DNA of 64,000 bases. It comes from Streptococcus gallolyticus subsp. gallolyticus DSM 16831. Lineage in GTDB: Bacteria > Bacillota > Bacilli > Lactobacillales > Streptococcaceae. The notes under the pieces were generated by a model. The model saw nothing but the letters and a program-made list of their open reading frames with translations. It was not told the DNA's origin and did not search any database. The stretch spans positions 2,428,901 to 2,492,900 of the forward strand of contig NZ_CP018822.1 of NCBI RefSeq assembly GCF_002000985.1, written 5' to 3'. Each line of letters opens with the position of its first letter. Position 1 is the stretch's first letter. This document shows, piece after piece, positions 9,945-18,082 of the stretch. The position numbers and the translations under genes were made by a program.

Positions 9945-10403
9945 TTATAATTCTTTCTCAAAGGCAATATCACCACGTTCAAAAGGAAATTTTTCTTTAT
10001 CAACAGGAATCTCAGTAAAGCCAAATTTGCGATAAAGATGAACAGCAGATAGACATTTTCGATTGGAAACAATGATAAGTTTTGGCAAATGAAGGGACTC
10101 CGCATACTCAATGCACGCCTTTAAACAAGCACTCCCTGCACCGCTGCCAGCAAATTCGCTTTTTGCTGCAAATTTCATGATTTCCCAATCCCCATCTTCT
10201 CTTGGAGCGACCATACACGATGCCATAACAGCTCCCTCATCATTTAAAGCAAAGAAAATCTGACCACCATTTTCAATATAATGCTCAATATTAGTTAACT
10301 CGCGTTCATCTTCTGCTTCTACCGTAAACATTTCAGAAATCCAAGCAAGGTTCATTTCCACAAAATCTTTTTTATATTTTTCATCATACGGTACAACTTT
10401 CAT
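9945..10403 (-). CDS. GNAT family N-acetyltransferase
   Basis: A 152-residue acetyl-CoA-dependent acetyltransferase. The GNAT core is visible: beta-4 strand IMKFAAKSEFAGSGAGSACLKACIEYA (~78-105; the A-site is degenerate relative to Q/RxxGxG/A), then LPKLIIVSNRKCLSAVHLYRKFGFTEI (~112-138), the typical B-motif. Substrate unknown. It starts 4 bases after the MarR-type gene ends, with AGGAGAG ribosome site, so the pair is one operon. Confidence 0.85.
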   Translation of the reverse strand: MKVVPYDEKYKKDFVEMNLAWISEMFTVEAEDERELTNIEHYIENGGQIFFALNDEGAVMASCMVAPREDGDWEIMKFAAKSEFAGSGAGSACLKACIEYAESLHLPKLIIVSNRKCLSAVHLYRKFGFTEIPVDKEKFPFERGDIAFEKEL

Positions 10404-10407
10404 TCCA

Positions 10408-10854
10408 CTACTCTCCTTGTACTGAATTTTTTCCCAATATTTTAGTAATTAAAGTCATTGCTTCTGCTAATTGTTTCTGCTCTGAATAACTCAATGTCGC
10501 AATAATATCGCCAATTTCTTGATTAGATTTTTCAATAAAATCTCGCGCACGTAATTTCCCTGCATCAGTCAAAAAAAGATGATAAGCTCTCCCATCTTCC
10601 TTTGACGTTTGGCGATAAATATAACCTTTTTTCTCGTGATTTTTCAAAATCCTACTCAAATAGCTTTTATCAATATTCATCTCTTGGGCGATATGTGTTG
10701 CTGTACAGCCTTCATTTTCATAAATTTCAAAGAAAATCCTTGCTTCCGTCACGGAATACTCAGAACCCAAATAATGATTACCGAGTAAATTCATAAAAGG
10801 CATATACATGCGATTAAAGGCACGTATCGAATAAATGGTTTCTCTATCTGGCAT
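10408..10854 (-). CDS. MarR family transcriptional regulator
   Basis: A 148-residue winged-helix regulator: HTH around CTATHIAQEMNIDKSYLSRILKNHEKKGYIYRQTSKEDGRAYHLFLTD-type segments (~50-100) with the MarR wing DGRAYHLFLT. First gene of a two-gene operon with the GNAT gene. Two copies of a 17-bp operator-like sequence lie directly upstream, indicating autoregulation. The inducer is unknown. Confidence 0.9.
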   Translation of the reverse strand: MPDRETIYSIRAFNRMYMPFMNLLGNHYLGSEYSVTEARIFFEIYENEGCTATHIAQEMNIDKSYLSRILKNHEKKGYIYRQTSKEDGRAYHLFLTDAGKLRARDFIEKSNQEIGDIIATLSYSEQKQLAEAMTLITKILGKNSVQGE

Positions 10855-10868
10855 TATTCTCTCCTTTT

Positions 10869-10918
10869 AGTGGACTTTATCAACTATATTTTAAGATTTT
10901 TAGTGGATTTTGTCAACT
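10869..10918. promoter_or_regulatory. Tandem MarR operator candidates
   Basis: AGTGGACTTTATCAACT (10869-10885) and AGTGGATTTTGTCAACT (10902-10918) are near-identical, 33 bp apart start to start, and each is an imperfect palindrome (AGTTGA / TCCACT). They sit 15-64 bases before the marR start. Confidence 0.65.
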
Positions 10919-11036
10919 AATTATCGCTATTTAAGCTTAATAGACCTCAATAGCATTAAAAATACACGTATGAACTCTCCTACATATAAAATTCTTATAC
11001 ATTATGCTTGACTTGCTGCTTATTTTTCTATATTCT

Positions 11037-11072
11037 ATATGTAAAATAATTATATATAAAATTTTTACATAT
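11037..11072. promoter_or_regulatory. PadR-type operator upstream of PadR gene
   Basis: ATATGTAAAA (11037-11046) and TTTTACATAT (11063-11072) are perfect inverted repeats. The ATGT...ACAT core is typical of PadR-family operators; it ends 15 bases before the PadR start and covers the likely promoter. Confidence 0.6.
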
Positions 11073-11087
11073 CAAAAAGGAGTTTTC

Positions 11088-11414
11088 ATGTATTTTCCAA
11101 CTTCGGCAACTGTTATCGAATTCCTCATTTTAGCCATTGTTGACAAAGACGACTCTTACGGTTATGCCATTAGCCAAACCATTAAGCAAATTGCTAACAT
11201 CAAAGAATCCACCTTATATCCAATTTTAAAAAAACTGGAAAAAGCGGGCTATTTAACCACTTATCAACAAGCCTACCAAGGACGTAAACGAAAATATTAT
11301 GCTATCACAGCAGCTGGTAAAGAACAGTTGACCTTTCTCAAAAAAGAATGGCAACGGTACAAAGAAAAAGTCGATGAGATTATTGAAGGGAGATTAGAGG
11401 ATGACAAAAGTTGA
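11088..11414 (+). CDS. PadR family transcriptional regulator
   Basis: A 108-residue winged-helix repressor. The start at 11088 (MYFPTSATVIEFLILAIV) follows AAAAAGGAG; the longer frame back to 11004 lacks a ribosome site and covers the operator. The PadR signature DDSYGYAISQTIKQ and ESTLYPILKKLEKAGYLTTY with wing GRKRKYYAITAAGKEQL is complete. It overlaps the DUF1700 gene by 14 bases and is the first gene of a three-gene operon of the PadR-DUF1700-DUF4097 type, often linked to envelope stress. Confidence 0.9.
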   Translation: MYFPTSATVIEFLILAIVDKDDSYGYAISQTIKQIANIKESTLYPILKKLEKAGYLTTYQQAYQGRKRKYYAITAAGKEQLTFLKKEWQRYKEKVDEIIEGRLEDDKS

Positions 11415-11985
11415 CTATTTAGCAAAATTAGATAAATACCTACGTAAGTTACCCAAAGAGGATTACCAAGAAGCTATGGACTACTTTAGTGAATACTTTG
11501 AAGAAGCTGGTCCAGAAAATGAAGCACAAGTTATCGCCGAACTTGGAACACCAAAAGAAGCGGCGCGAGACATCATTAGTCGTTTGCTTGACGAAAAAAT
11601 CATCGACCAAGAAAAGACACCTAAAAGCAGAGTATCTATGGTTTGGCTTGCTATTTTAGCGGTTATTATCACCCCTGTTGCTCTCCCACTGGCTCTTGTT
11701 CTTTTCTTAGCCGTCATCACTATCCTAGCTCTTGGAGTGGCGGCTATCGCTGTTGTCCTTTCCTTTGGGGTTGTCTTTCTGACTTCTGGAATTTACATGC
11801 TATTTGACAGCTGGTCTTACCTGAGCATTTCATTTTCCGCAACTGCTCTTAGTTTTGGTCTAGGACTTTTAGCTCTCGGTTTATCATTACTAACCCTCCT
11901 TGCTGCAGGAGCTGTTTGTAAAGTAGTTGGACGTAGCATTGTCAATTTAGCACGAAAGACAGCAAACAAAAGGAGAAAATTATGA
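11401..11985 (+). CDS. DUF1700 family membrane protein
   Basis: 194 residues. The N-terminal 65 residues (LDKYLRKLPKEDYQEAMDYFSEYFEEAG, LGTPKEAARDIISRLLDEK) are the conserved cytosolic DUF1700/HAAS helical domain; three or four hydrophobic segments follow from ~80 to 180. It overlaps both neighbours (PadR upstream, DUF4097 downstream by 4 bases), so the three products are translationally coupled. HAAS domains commonly act as PadR partners in signalling; the exact role is inferred. Confidence 0.85.
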   Translation: MTKVDYLAKLDKYLRKLPKEDYQEAMDYFSEYFEEAGPENEAQVIAELGTPKEAARDIISRLLDEKIIDQEKTPKSRVSMVWLAILAVIITPVALPLALVLFLAVITILALGVAAIAVVLSFGVVFLTSGIYMLFDSWSYLSISFSATALSFGLGLLALGLSLLTLLAAGAVCKVVGRSIVNLARKTANKRRKL

Positions 11986-12887
11986 AATCGTGGACAAAGA
12001 CTATTTTAGGCATTGGCGTTAGTTGTAGTTTATTAGGAGCAGCCCTTGCAGGTTATGGTTTCGCAACTGGTGGACTCTCTGATTTAGAAAATAGCACCGA
12101 TATGGTAGGAAATGTAAACTATCAAAAAGCTAACCTTGACAATTTCAGTAAAATTGATATTGACAGCACAACATCTGATGTCATCATTTCAAAGGCCAAT
12201 ATTGACAAACCCTTTATTTCTTACTCAGACAATAAAAAAACACCTGTCAACTACGAAGTCAAGGATGACACCCTTACTGTAAAGCAAACAGGAACTCGTA
12301 CCCAAATAGGGAATGCAAATATTCATTTTCTGAGTTTAAAAGATATTATTGGCATTGCTAAAACTGGTATTATCGAAAATTCACATACAATCGTTATCTC
12401 TGTTCCTCAGGATACAGACCTCACTTCAGTCAAAGCTAATCTTAGCTCAGGAGATTTGGACATCAGTCAGCTTTCACTTGATAATGTAATGCTCGAACTT
12501 CTGGCTGGGGAACTAACGTTGACCAACACAACCCTCAATTCAGGAACAGTAAACATCACCTCTGGGGATGCTGAAATTGAGAACAGCAACTTAACAAACG
12601 TCGCCTTTTCAATTACAACTGGTGATATTGATTTAGAAAATAGCCAAGCTTCTAACACAACCTTTGAGTTAAGCATGGGAGATTTTTCAGCCAATGCCGC
12701 CACCTTCAAAAATGATAACACCATAACAATGACTACTGGTGAGGTTGACATTACTCTTGCCAGCAAAGATTTGAAAGTATTAATGACAAATCTTCTAGGC
12801 GATGCTGATATCACTTCAAACTTAAATCAATCAAGTAAAAACACGTTGACAATCGACGGAAACGTGGGTGACATTACAGTTCAATAA
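11982..12887 (+). CDS. DUF4097 (adhesin-like beta-helix) membrane-anchored protein
   Basis: 301 residues: one N-terminal membrane segment (~5-28, signal anchor), then repetitive beta-strand turns rich in DxxxSxGDxDI such as LSSGDLDISQL, ITTGDIDLENS, MTTGEVDITLAS. This is the DUF4097/LiaG-like right-handed beta fold displayed outside the membrane. Starts ATGA-overlapped with the DUF1700 gene; terminator directly after. Probable envelope sensor partner in the PadR operon; no enzymatic motif is seen. Confidence 0.8.
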   Translation: MKSWTKTILGIGVSCSLLGAALAGYGFATGGLSDLENSTDMVGNVNYQKANLDNFSKIDIDSTTSDVIISKANIDKPFISYSDNKKTPVNYEVKDDTLTVKQTGTRTQIGNANIHFLSLKDIIGIAKTGIIENSHTIVISVPQDTDLTSVKANLSSGDLDISQLSLDNVMLELLAGELTLTNTTLNSGTVNITSGDAEIENSNLTNVAFSITTGDIDLENSQASNTTFELSMGDFSANAATFKNDNTITMTTGEVDITLASKDLKVLMTNLLGDADITSNLNQSSKNTLTIDGNVGDITVQ

Positions 12888-12926
12888 AACTTAAAAGACA
12901 TCGCATTTGCGATGCCTTTTAAGTTT
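12888..12926. terminator. Bidirectional terminator
   Basis: AACTTAAAAGACATCGCA and TGCGATGCCTTTTAAGTT form a long stem between the convergent DUF4097 and DUF1304 genes. Confidence 0.85.
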
Positions 12927-13279
12927 TAAAATAACAACGTCAGTAAAGCTAAAATGGCTAAACCGCCTTGCTTTAAAATAATTTTACGGTCTGCGGTCAA
13001 GCTACCATAAAGGGCAACAAGAACGACATTTACTAGAAAAACAGTTACCAAAGTAGCATTAGCTGTAAAGATACCGTAAATCAGAAAAACGGCAATCAAG
13101 CCATTGTAAACACCTTGATTTTTAAATAAATTACTTACAGACTCACGTTCTAATTCTTCTTGCGATAGTCCAAAAACACGCGCTGTTGCAGGTGATTGTG
13201 TTGCAACTGTTTCTAAATACATAATGTAAAAATGTTCCAAAGCAACCAATAATGACAAAATAATAGTAATAAGTGACAT
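12926..13279 (-). CDS. DUF1304 family small membrane protein
   Basis: A 117-residue integral membrane protein with four hydrophobic helices (residues ~1-20, ~52-70, ~72-92, ~99-117) and the family loop YLETVATQSPATARVFGLS. Function of DUF1304 is unknown. Monocistronic. Its upstream region has a TTTACA-N4-TGTAAA palindrome and an overlapping direct repeat of the WalR type. Confidence 0.85.
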   Translation of the reverse strand: MSLITIILSLLVALEHFYIMYLETVATQSPATARVFGLSQEELERESVSNLFKNQGVYNGLIAVFLIYGIFTANATLVTVFLVNVVLVALYGSLTADRKIILKQGGLAILALLTLLF

Positions 13280-13310
13280 CGTTTCCTCAATCTAAATAGC
13301 AAATTAATCA

Positions 13311-13337
13311 TTTACATCGCTGTAAATATATTGTAAA
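13311..13337. promoter_or_regulatory. WalR-type direct repeat and overlapping palindrome upstream of DUF1304 gene
   Basis: TTTACA-N4-TGTAAA (13311-13326) overlaps TGTAAA-N5-TGTAAA (13321-13337). The second fits TGTWAH-N5-TGTWAH of the WalR/VicR cell-wall regulator. It is 30-60 bases upstream of the gene. Confidence 0.45.
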
Positions 13338-13445
13338 GAAAGGCTGTCTTAATCAGCATTCTCTAGTTAACTCATTAAGTGTATAAAAGTTCCCTTCATT
13401 TTTCAAATAATCTGATTGTAAAAACTAAGAACATCGTTTATATCA

Positions 13446-13492
13446 AAAAAAGATTGAAGAAATTGTCCAAAATGAACGTTTTCTTCAATCTA
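13446..13492 (-). terminator. Terminator of YhgE-like gene
   Basis: On the minus strand AGATTGAAGAAAA pairs with TTTCTTCAATCT and is followed by TTTTTTT. Confidence 0.8.
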
Positions 13493-13498
13493 GTAATC

Positions 13499-15829
13499 TT
13501 AATTTTCTGTTTTTGGTTGTCTGTAAATGATAAGTCCAAGTACCATGAAAGCAACAAGGAATGCTGAAAGAACACCGACTTGTGTACCAATTGAACCTGT
13601 CATCGAAATGGTTTGACGTAAGCCCGTTACAATGTAAGTCATTGGCATATATGGGTGAACAACTTGGAAGAACTTAGGACTAAGCTCGATTGGATATGAA
13701 CCACCTGCAGAACCGACTTGAAGCAATAGCATAATAAGTGATAGGAATGAGCCATAACGATTATCCCAACCAACTAGAGCCGTTACAAGAGCCATTAACG
13801 TCCAACCACCTAAGATGATAAGGAGGATTGTTTTCCATTCGTAGTTAGCCTCAAATCCAAGGAATTGAATAGCACCATACAATACTAATGAACCAACCGT
13901 TGAAATCAATCCATTAATAAAGAGTTTTTGTTTTGCCCATTCAAAACGATTTTTCACAGGACGTCCTGACAATGAGCTTGCAAAGATAACGTTCGTTGAA
14001 AGGGCAACTACCATAAGTGATACTGCAATCATGTAAGGTGCCATACCAATACCATTTACTTTCACGCTATCATTATCTGTTTCTTTTGTTGATACAGGGT
14101 TAGAAACCAATTTAGCATTCTTATTTGTTACAGAAACGAGTGATAGTTGGTCACTTGCCTCTGAAAGTGATGATGTCAATGTTGAAATACCACTTGTCAA
14201 TGTTGTCAAGCCACTTGTCAACGTATCACTACCAGCAGCTAACTGACTTGAACCAGAAGCCAATTCTTCCGCACCAGATTGCAATTGAGAAGCTCCACTT
14301 GTCAACTGACTATTGCTAGCAGCCAATTGATTAGCACCAGAAGCTACTTGGGAAACACCACTTGTATAAGTTGTTACCCCTGTCAACAATTCGCTTGCGC
14401 CACTACTTAGTTTAGTATTAAGCGTTGAGATTCCTGAAGCAATTTGACTACTTCCAGGGACAAGTTGTGTTGTAGTAGCTGTATTAACCTGATTTAAACC
14501 AGTAGATAATGTTGTCAAGGCTGTAACAGCACCAGGTAATGCTACATTTGACTGATTTGCAATTTGAGAAACGCTCGTTTGTAACTTAGTTACCTTACTT
14601 GATAAAGATGATGATAACTCTGTTAAAGCAGTTTCCATTGTTTGAACATCTGTTAAAATTTGCTGTGCTTGTTGACTGACACTATTTCCTGAAGTATTTA
14701 ATGCATTAACTAACTCAGCTTGTTGTGTTGCATCTAAACTTTGGTAAGCAGCTGTTTCTTGAATAGCAGTCAATCTGGCTGAACTATCCTTTTCTTCTGC
14801 CTTCAAAATTCCCTGAGCTTGTGAAGCAATATCACTTAAAGCAGTCGAAATTTTTGTAGTATCAACTTCAGTAGAAATCTCAGAAACTGAAGCATTTAAT
14901 TGTTGAATTCCAGCATTTAATTGTGGTAAACCTGAAATTAATGACTGAATATTTGCAGATTCTTCTGCTGAAAGTGTTGTCGCTGTTGCTAACTTCTGTA
15001 AACCATCGGTTAAACTATTAGCACCATCAACTAATTGTTGTACTTGTGCAGAACTTTCTTTTAGTTGAGCTACACCACTTACAAGTGCTGCTGAGTTACC
15101 ATCTAATTCATTTGCTCCACTCGCTAAACTTGACACGCCGTTTGTATAAGTTGTCAAGCCGCTTGAAAGTGTCGCTGTTCCGTCTGCTAAAGTTTGGCTG
15201 CCTGACGCTGCTGTGTTGAGGTTATCTGTAATGGTTTGACTACCAGATTCAAGCTGTTGGCTTCCTGAGAGCAATTCATTGCCACCGTCACTTGCTTCTT
15301 GTAAACCATCTTGTAAACTAGACATGCTCTTGAATACAGCTTTTGTATAAGTTTCTGTGATATTTTCAGAAACAGTATCTTTAAGCTTGGTCATCGCAGA
15401 TTCGCTCATTTTAGAAGCGACAAAGCTACGTCCAGCTGTTGTTTGATAATTAATTGTCAATTTTTCAGGGTCATCTGTCAAAAGGCTGGCTGCCTTTTCA
15501 GATAAATCCTCTGGCAATGTGATAACCATATAGTAATCACCATTTTCCAGACCCTCTTCTGCTTTTTCTGCGCTAACAAAGTGATAATCTAAAGCTTTAT
15601 TTTTAGACATACTGTCCACCATATCATCACCGATTGATAGCGTTTGGTCATTTAAAGTTGATGACTTATCTTGATTGACAACTGCTACTGGCAAATCGTC
15701 AACATTTCCGTAAGGGTCCCACATAGAACCCAAGAAAGATAAGTTATAAAGTGCTGGAATAAGAGCAACACCAATCATTGTTACCCAAAGTTTTGGACTT
15801 TTTATAAGTGCTTTTAATTCTTCTAACAT
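13499..15829 (-). CDS. YhgE/Pip domain-containing membrane protein (ABC-2-like)
   Basis: 776 residues from the ATG at 15829 (MLEELKALIKSPKLW; AGGAGA ribosome site), rather than the extension to 15859, which crosses an operator. One N-terminal membrane helix (~15-35), a large extracytoplasmic region (~40-580) with repeated helical units of the form L-x-S-G-x-x-x-L-x-x-G-x-x-x-L, and five C-terminal membrane helices (~600-770) with ABC-2-type spacing. This is the YhgE/Pip (phage infection protein) architecture; relatives serve as phage receptors or secretion-related proteins. It is divergent from a TetR gene that probably represses it. Confidence 0.9.
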   Translation of the reverse strand: MLEELKALIKSPKLWVTMIGVALIPALYNLSFLGSMWDPYGNVDDLPVAVVNQDKSSTLNDQTLSIGDDMVDSMSKNKALDYHFVSAEKAEEGLENGDYYMVITLPEDLSEKAASLLTDDPEKLTINYQTTAGRSFVASKMSESAMTKLKDTVSENITETYTKAVFKSMSSLQDGLQEASDGGNELLSGSQQLESGSQTITDNLNTAASGSQTLADGTATLSSGLTTYTNGVSSLASGANELDGNSAALVSGVAQLKESSAQVQQLVDGANSLTDGLQKLATATTLSAEESANIQSLISGLPQLNAGIQQLNASVSEISTEVDTTKISTALSDIASQAQGILKAEEKDSSARLTAIQETAAYQSLDATQQAELVNALNTSGNSVSQQAQQILTDVQTMETALTELSSSLSSKVTKLQTSVSQIANQSNVALPGAVTALTTLSTGLNQVNTATTTQLVPGSSQIASGISTLNTKLSSGASELLTGVTTYTSGVSQVASGANQLAASNSQLTSGASQLQSGAEELASGSSQLAAGSDTLTSGLTTLTSGISTLTSSLSEASDQLSLVSVTNKNAKLVSNPVSTKETDNDSVKVNGIGMAPYMIAVSLMVVALSTNVIFASSLSGRPVKNRFEWAKQKLFINGLISTVGSLVLYGAIQFLGFEANYEWKTILLIILGGWTLMALVTALVGWDNRYGSFLSLIMLLLQVGSAGGSYPIELSPKFFQVVHPYMPMTYIVTGLRQTISMTGSIGTQVGVLSAFLVAFMVLGLIIYRQPKTEN

Positions 15830-15842
15830 ATTTTCTCCTAAT

Positions 15843-15955
15843 TTGGACACAGTGTTCAAAAATTATGATAAAATATATTATACAGAGATATAAAATAATT
15901 TCAAGATAAAAGAAGGAGTTTTTGGACACTCTGTCTAAAAGTGTTCAAAAGATTT
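15843..15955. promoter_or_regulatory. TetR operators in the divergent YhgE/TetR promoter region
   Basis: TTTGGACACAGTGTTCAAA (15843-15861) is nearly a perfect palindrome. A second, wider copy uses GGACAC (15924-15929) and GTGTTC (15941-15946). One copy lies at each gene start, so the TetR protein probably represses both directions. Confidence 0.7.
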
Positions 15956-15960
15956 TTATT

Positions 15961-16503
15961 ATGGCAAATGATAATCGCAGAGCTAACACCAAAAAAGCCA
16001 TTCAAGAAGCTATGGTCACCCTTTTAAAGACAGAGAGTTTTGACGACATTACCACCATCAAAATTGCTAAAGAAGCTGGCATTAGCCGTTCAAGTTTCTA
16101 CACACATTATAAGGATAAATTTGAGTTGATTGATTCCTGCCAACAAACCCTTTTCAATCAAGTTGAATATATTTTTGAAAAACACGAAGGCAATAAAGAA
16201 CAAGCGTTTTTAGAGATTTTTGAATTTCTAAAACGTGAGCAATTGCTATCTGCCTTAATTTCGGCGAACGGCACGCGGGAATTTCAAGCTTTTATTGTTA
16301 ATAAGGTGCGCATCTTTATCAACACTGATTTTCAAAATCGTTTTGGGCGTGAGGAACTTTCCCCTGTCGAAAAAGAATACAGTAGTATCTACTTTGCCTA
16401 TGCCTTTTTTGGTCTCTGCCAATCTTGGATAGCTAATGGCAAAAAAGAATCTCCTCGCCAAATGACTAACCTCATTTTAAAACTTTTACCACTATCACTA
16501 TAA
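15961..16503 (+). CDS. TetR/AcrR family transcriptional regulator
   Basis: 180 residues from the ATG at 15961 (MANDNRRANTKKAIQEAM). The N-terminal HTH (TIKIAKEAGISRSSFYTHYKDKFELI, ~32-58) is typical of TetR; the C-terminal ligand domain is helical. An AAGGAG at 15913-15918 is 3 bases from a TTG at 15922, which would add 13 residues, but that stretch contains the operator, and the ATG itself has no clear ribosome site, so the start is uncertain. It is divergent from the YhgE-like gene and probably represses it and itself. Confidence 0.88.
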   Translation: MANDNRRANTKKAIQEAMVTLLKTESFDDITTIKIAKEAGISRSSFYTHYKDKFELIDSCQQTLFNQVEYIFEKHEGNKEQAFLEIFEFLKREQLLSALISANGTREFQAFIVNKVRIFINTDFQNRFGREELSPVEKEYSSIYFAYAFFGLCQSWIANGKKESPRQMTNLILKLLPLSL

Positions 16504-16848
16504 CCACCCATTCTTAAAGTCGCCTTTTGGCGACTCTGAATGTAGATAAACTTACTTTTAACACAAAATAAGTTGCAAACAATTGTTGTCTCACTGTTCG
16601 ATTTCAGGATTATTTACGAACAAAGTGAGCACAAAAACGATACTTTGTGCCGCTTAAACAATCTGGGAGATTGTTTAAGGTTGCAGATAAGAGAAACGAA
16701 GTTTCTCCTACATCTCGGAAGTTTTTGAGAATTCCTTGGATTTCTTCAATAGTCCACTGGTTGCTTTGAGGTCTGAGCCTAGAAATAAAAAAGCGAGAAA
16801 CCTAAGGGAAGTATCAAAAAGGACTTTTCTATTATAAAAAAACAAAAA
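16504..16848. repeat. Hairpin-rich intergenic stretch, possible repeat or gene remnant
   Basis: No intact gene. Three hairpins follow one another: GCACAAA/TTTGTGC (16628-16649), CTTAAACAATCT/AGATTGTTTAAG (16652-16678), GAGAAAC/GTTTCTC (16689-16705). On the minus strand a start-less reading frame (QSNQWTIEEIQGILKNFRDV...) crosses all three and stops near 16,610. A dispersed repeat or a decayed coding piece is possible. AGTCGCC/GGCGACT at 16517-16535 is probably the TetR-gene terminator. Confidence 0.4.
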
Positions 16849-16876
16849 ACCACGGCGAAGACCGTGGTTTTAAATA
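16849..16876. terminator. Terminator of rpsD
   Basis: AAAACCACGG / CCGTGGTTTT stem with GCGAAGA loop and T-runs; on the minus strand it ends rpsD. Confidence 0.85.
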
Positions 16877-16893
16877 CTTCAATAAACTGAGAA

Positions 16894-17505
16894 TTAAAGC
16901 ATTTTGTTGTAGTATTCAACGATAAGTGCTTCGTTGATTTCTGGGTTGATTTCGTCGCGTTCTGGAAGACGAGTCAATGAACCTTCAAGTTTTTCAGCGT
17001 CGAATGATACGAATGCTGGACGTCCAAGAGTAGCTTCAACAGCTTCAAGGATAGCAGGTACTTTAGCTGATTTTTCGCGAACTGAGATAACTTGACCTGG
17101 AGTTACGCGGTATGAAGGGATATCAACACGTTTACCGTCAACAAGGATGTGACCGTGGTTAACGAATTGACGAGCTTGACGACGAGTAGTTGCAAGACCT
17201 AAACGGTAAACAACGTTGTCAAGACGACGTTCCAAAAGAACCATAAAGTTGAAACCAAGAGTTCCACCTTTAATTTTAGTAGCTTGTACGAACAAGTTAC
17301 GGAATTGTTTTTCACCTACACCGTAAGTGAAACGAAGTTTTTGTTTTTCAGCCAATTGCAAACCATATTCAGAAAGTTTGCTACGGTTGTTAGGACCGTG
17401 TTGACCTGGCACGTAGTTACGACGTGCTAATTCTTTACCTGTACCTGTAAGAGACAAGCCAAGGCGACGTGATTGTTTCCATGATGGACCTGTATAACGT
17501 GACAT
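16894..17505 (-). CDS. rpsD: 30S ribosomal protein S4
   Basis: 203 residues from the ATG at 17505 ([18 protein letters not shown]), preceded by AGGAGG. The frame is open back to 17673, but those 56 codons have no ribosome site and cover a structured leader, so they are not used. The S4 RNA-binding domain ([42 protein letters not shown], seen as shorter pieces from ~93) is intact. Primary 16S rRNA binder in 30S assembly. Single-gene unit. Confidence 0.97.
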   Translation of the reverse strand: MSRYTGPSWKQSRRLGLSLTGTGKELARRNYVPGQHGPNNRSKLSEYGLQLAEKQKLRFTYGVGEKQFRNLFVQATKIKGGTLGFNFMVLLERRLDNVVYRLGLATTRRQARQFVNHGHILVDGKRVDIPSYRVTPGQVISVREKSAKVPAILEAVEATLGRPAFVSFDAEKLEGSLTRLPERDEINPEINEALIVEYYNKML

Positions 17506-17695
17506 TAAAAATGTCCTCCTATAAAATAAAAATTTTGTAGGAAATAACAAATTAGAGAATCCTGATTCGTGCAGTTGACTTTCATCTAAACAGCCAAGAT
17601 TACTTTTCCGACTTCTAGGAGCTTTTCTATAAGAAGAAAAACTGTAGAAGAGCCAACTGTTGACGAGCTTCATACTCTCCTGCTATTATTTCACA
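17506..17695 (-). promoter_or_regulatory. Structured leader of rpsD (possible S4 autoregulation)
   Basis: About 180 bases of leader precede the S4 gene on the minus strand. It contains a stem TTTTTCTT / CTATAAGAAG-type pairing near 17,625-17,645 and several shorter inverted repeats. In Bacillus, S4 represses its own mRNA through such a leader; that mechanism here is by analogy only. Confidence 0.4.
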
Positions 17696-17711
17696 CAAAG
17701 CTTAGTTTAAC

Positions 17712-17743
17712 ATAAAAAAAAGGCGTTGTAAAGCCTTTTTATC
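17712..17743. terminator. Terminator of veg transcript
   Basis: AAAAAAGGC / GCCTTTTT with a GTTGTAAA loop; T-run on the minus strand for the dnaB-veg transcript, A/T-rich on both sides. Confidence 0.75.
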
Positions 17744-17771
17744 TACTATTGCTGATAATTCTAATCAAGGA

Positions 17772-18044
17772 TTAATCAAAATAGCGAATCAATGTTTTTT
17801 CAGTTAAAATATCTGAATAAGTGTATGATTCAACATAAGAATTGTTGATTGCTCCTGGAACATCTGAATTTTCATTGTATTCAACGATAAATAATGAAGG
17901 GTAAACTTCAGTCAAACGACCAACTTTATTTTTTTCACGTTTACGACCATTTTCAAGTGTCAATTCAACAAGTTGACCTTCATGGGCTTTAATATCTTCT
18001 TTGATTTTTTTCATTTTTGCTACATCTGCAAATGCATCACTCAT
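17772..18044 (-). CDS. veg: Veg family protein
   Basis: A 90-residue protein of the Veg family (DUF1021), a small SH3-like beta fold: VELTLENGRKREKNKVGRLTEVYPSLFIVEYNEN is the conserved part. In Bacillus subtilis Veg promotes biofilm matrix production; its role in streptococci is not established. It lies 38 bases downstream of dnaB with an AAGGAGC ribosome site and is closed by a terminator, so it is the last gene of the rplI-dnaB-veg run. Confidence 0.88.
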   Translation of the reverse strand: MSDAFADVAKMKKIKEDIKAHEGQLVELTLENGRKREKNKVGRLTEVYPSLFIVEYNENSDVPGAINNSYVESYTYSDILTEKTLIRYFD

Positions 18045-18082
18045 CTTCTACTTTGCTCCTTAATAAAGTAATTTTATATTTA

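Noticed and set aside
16894..17673. 259-residue form of S4
   Set aside because: The extra 56 codons lack a ribosome site; AGGAGG points to the ATG at 17505.
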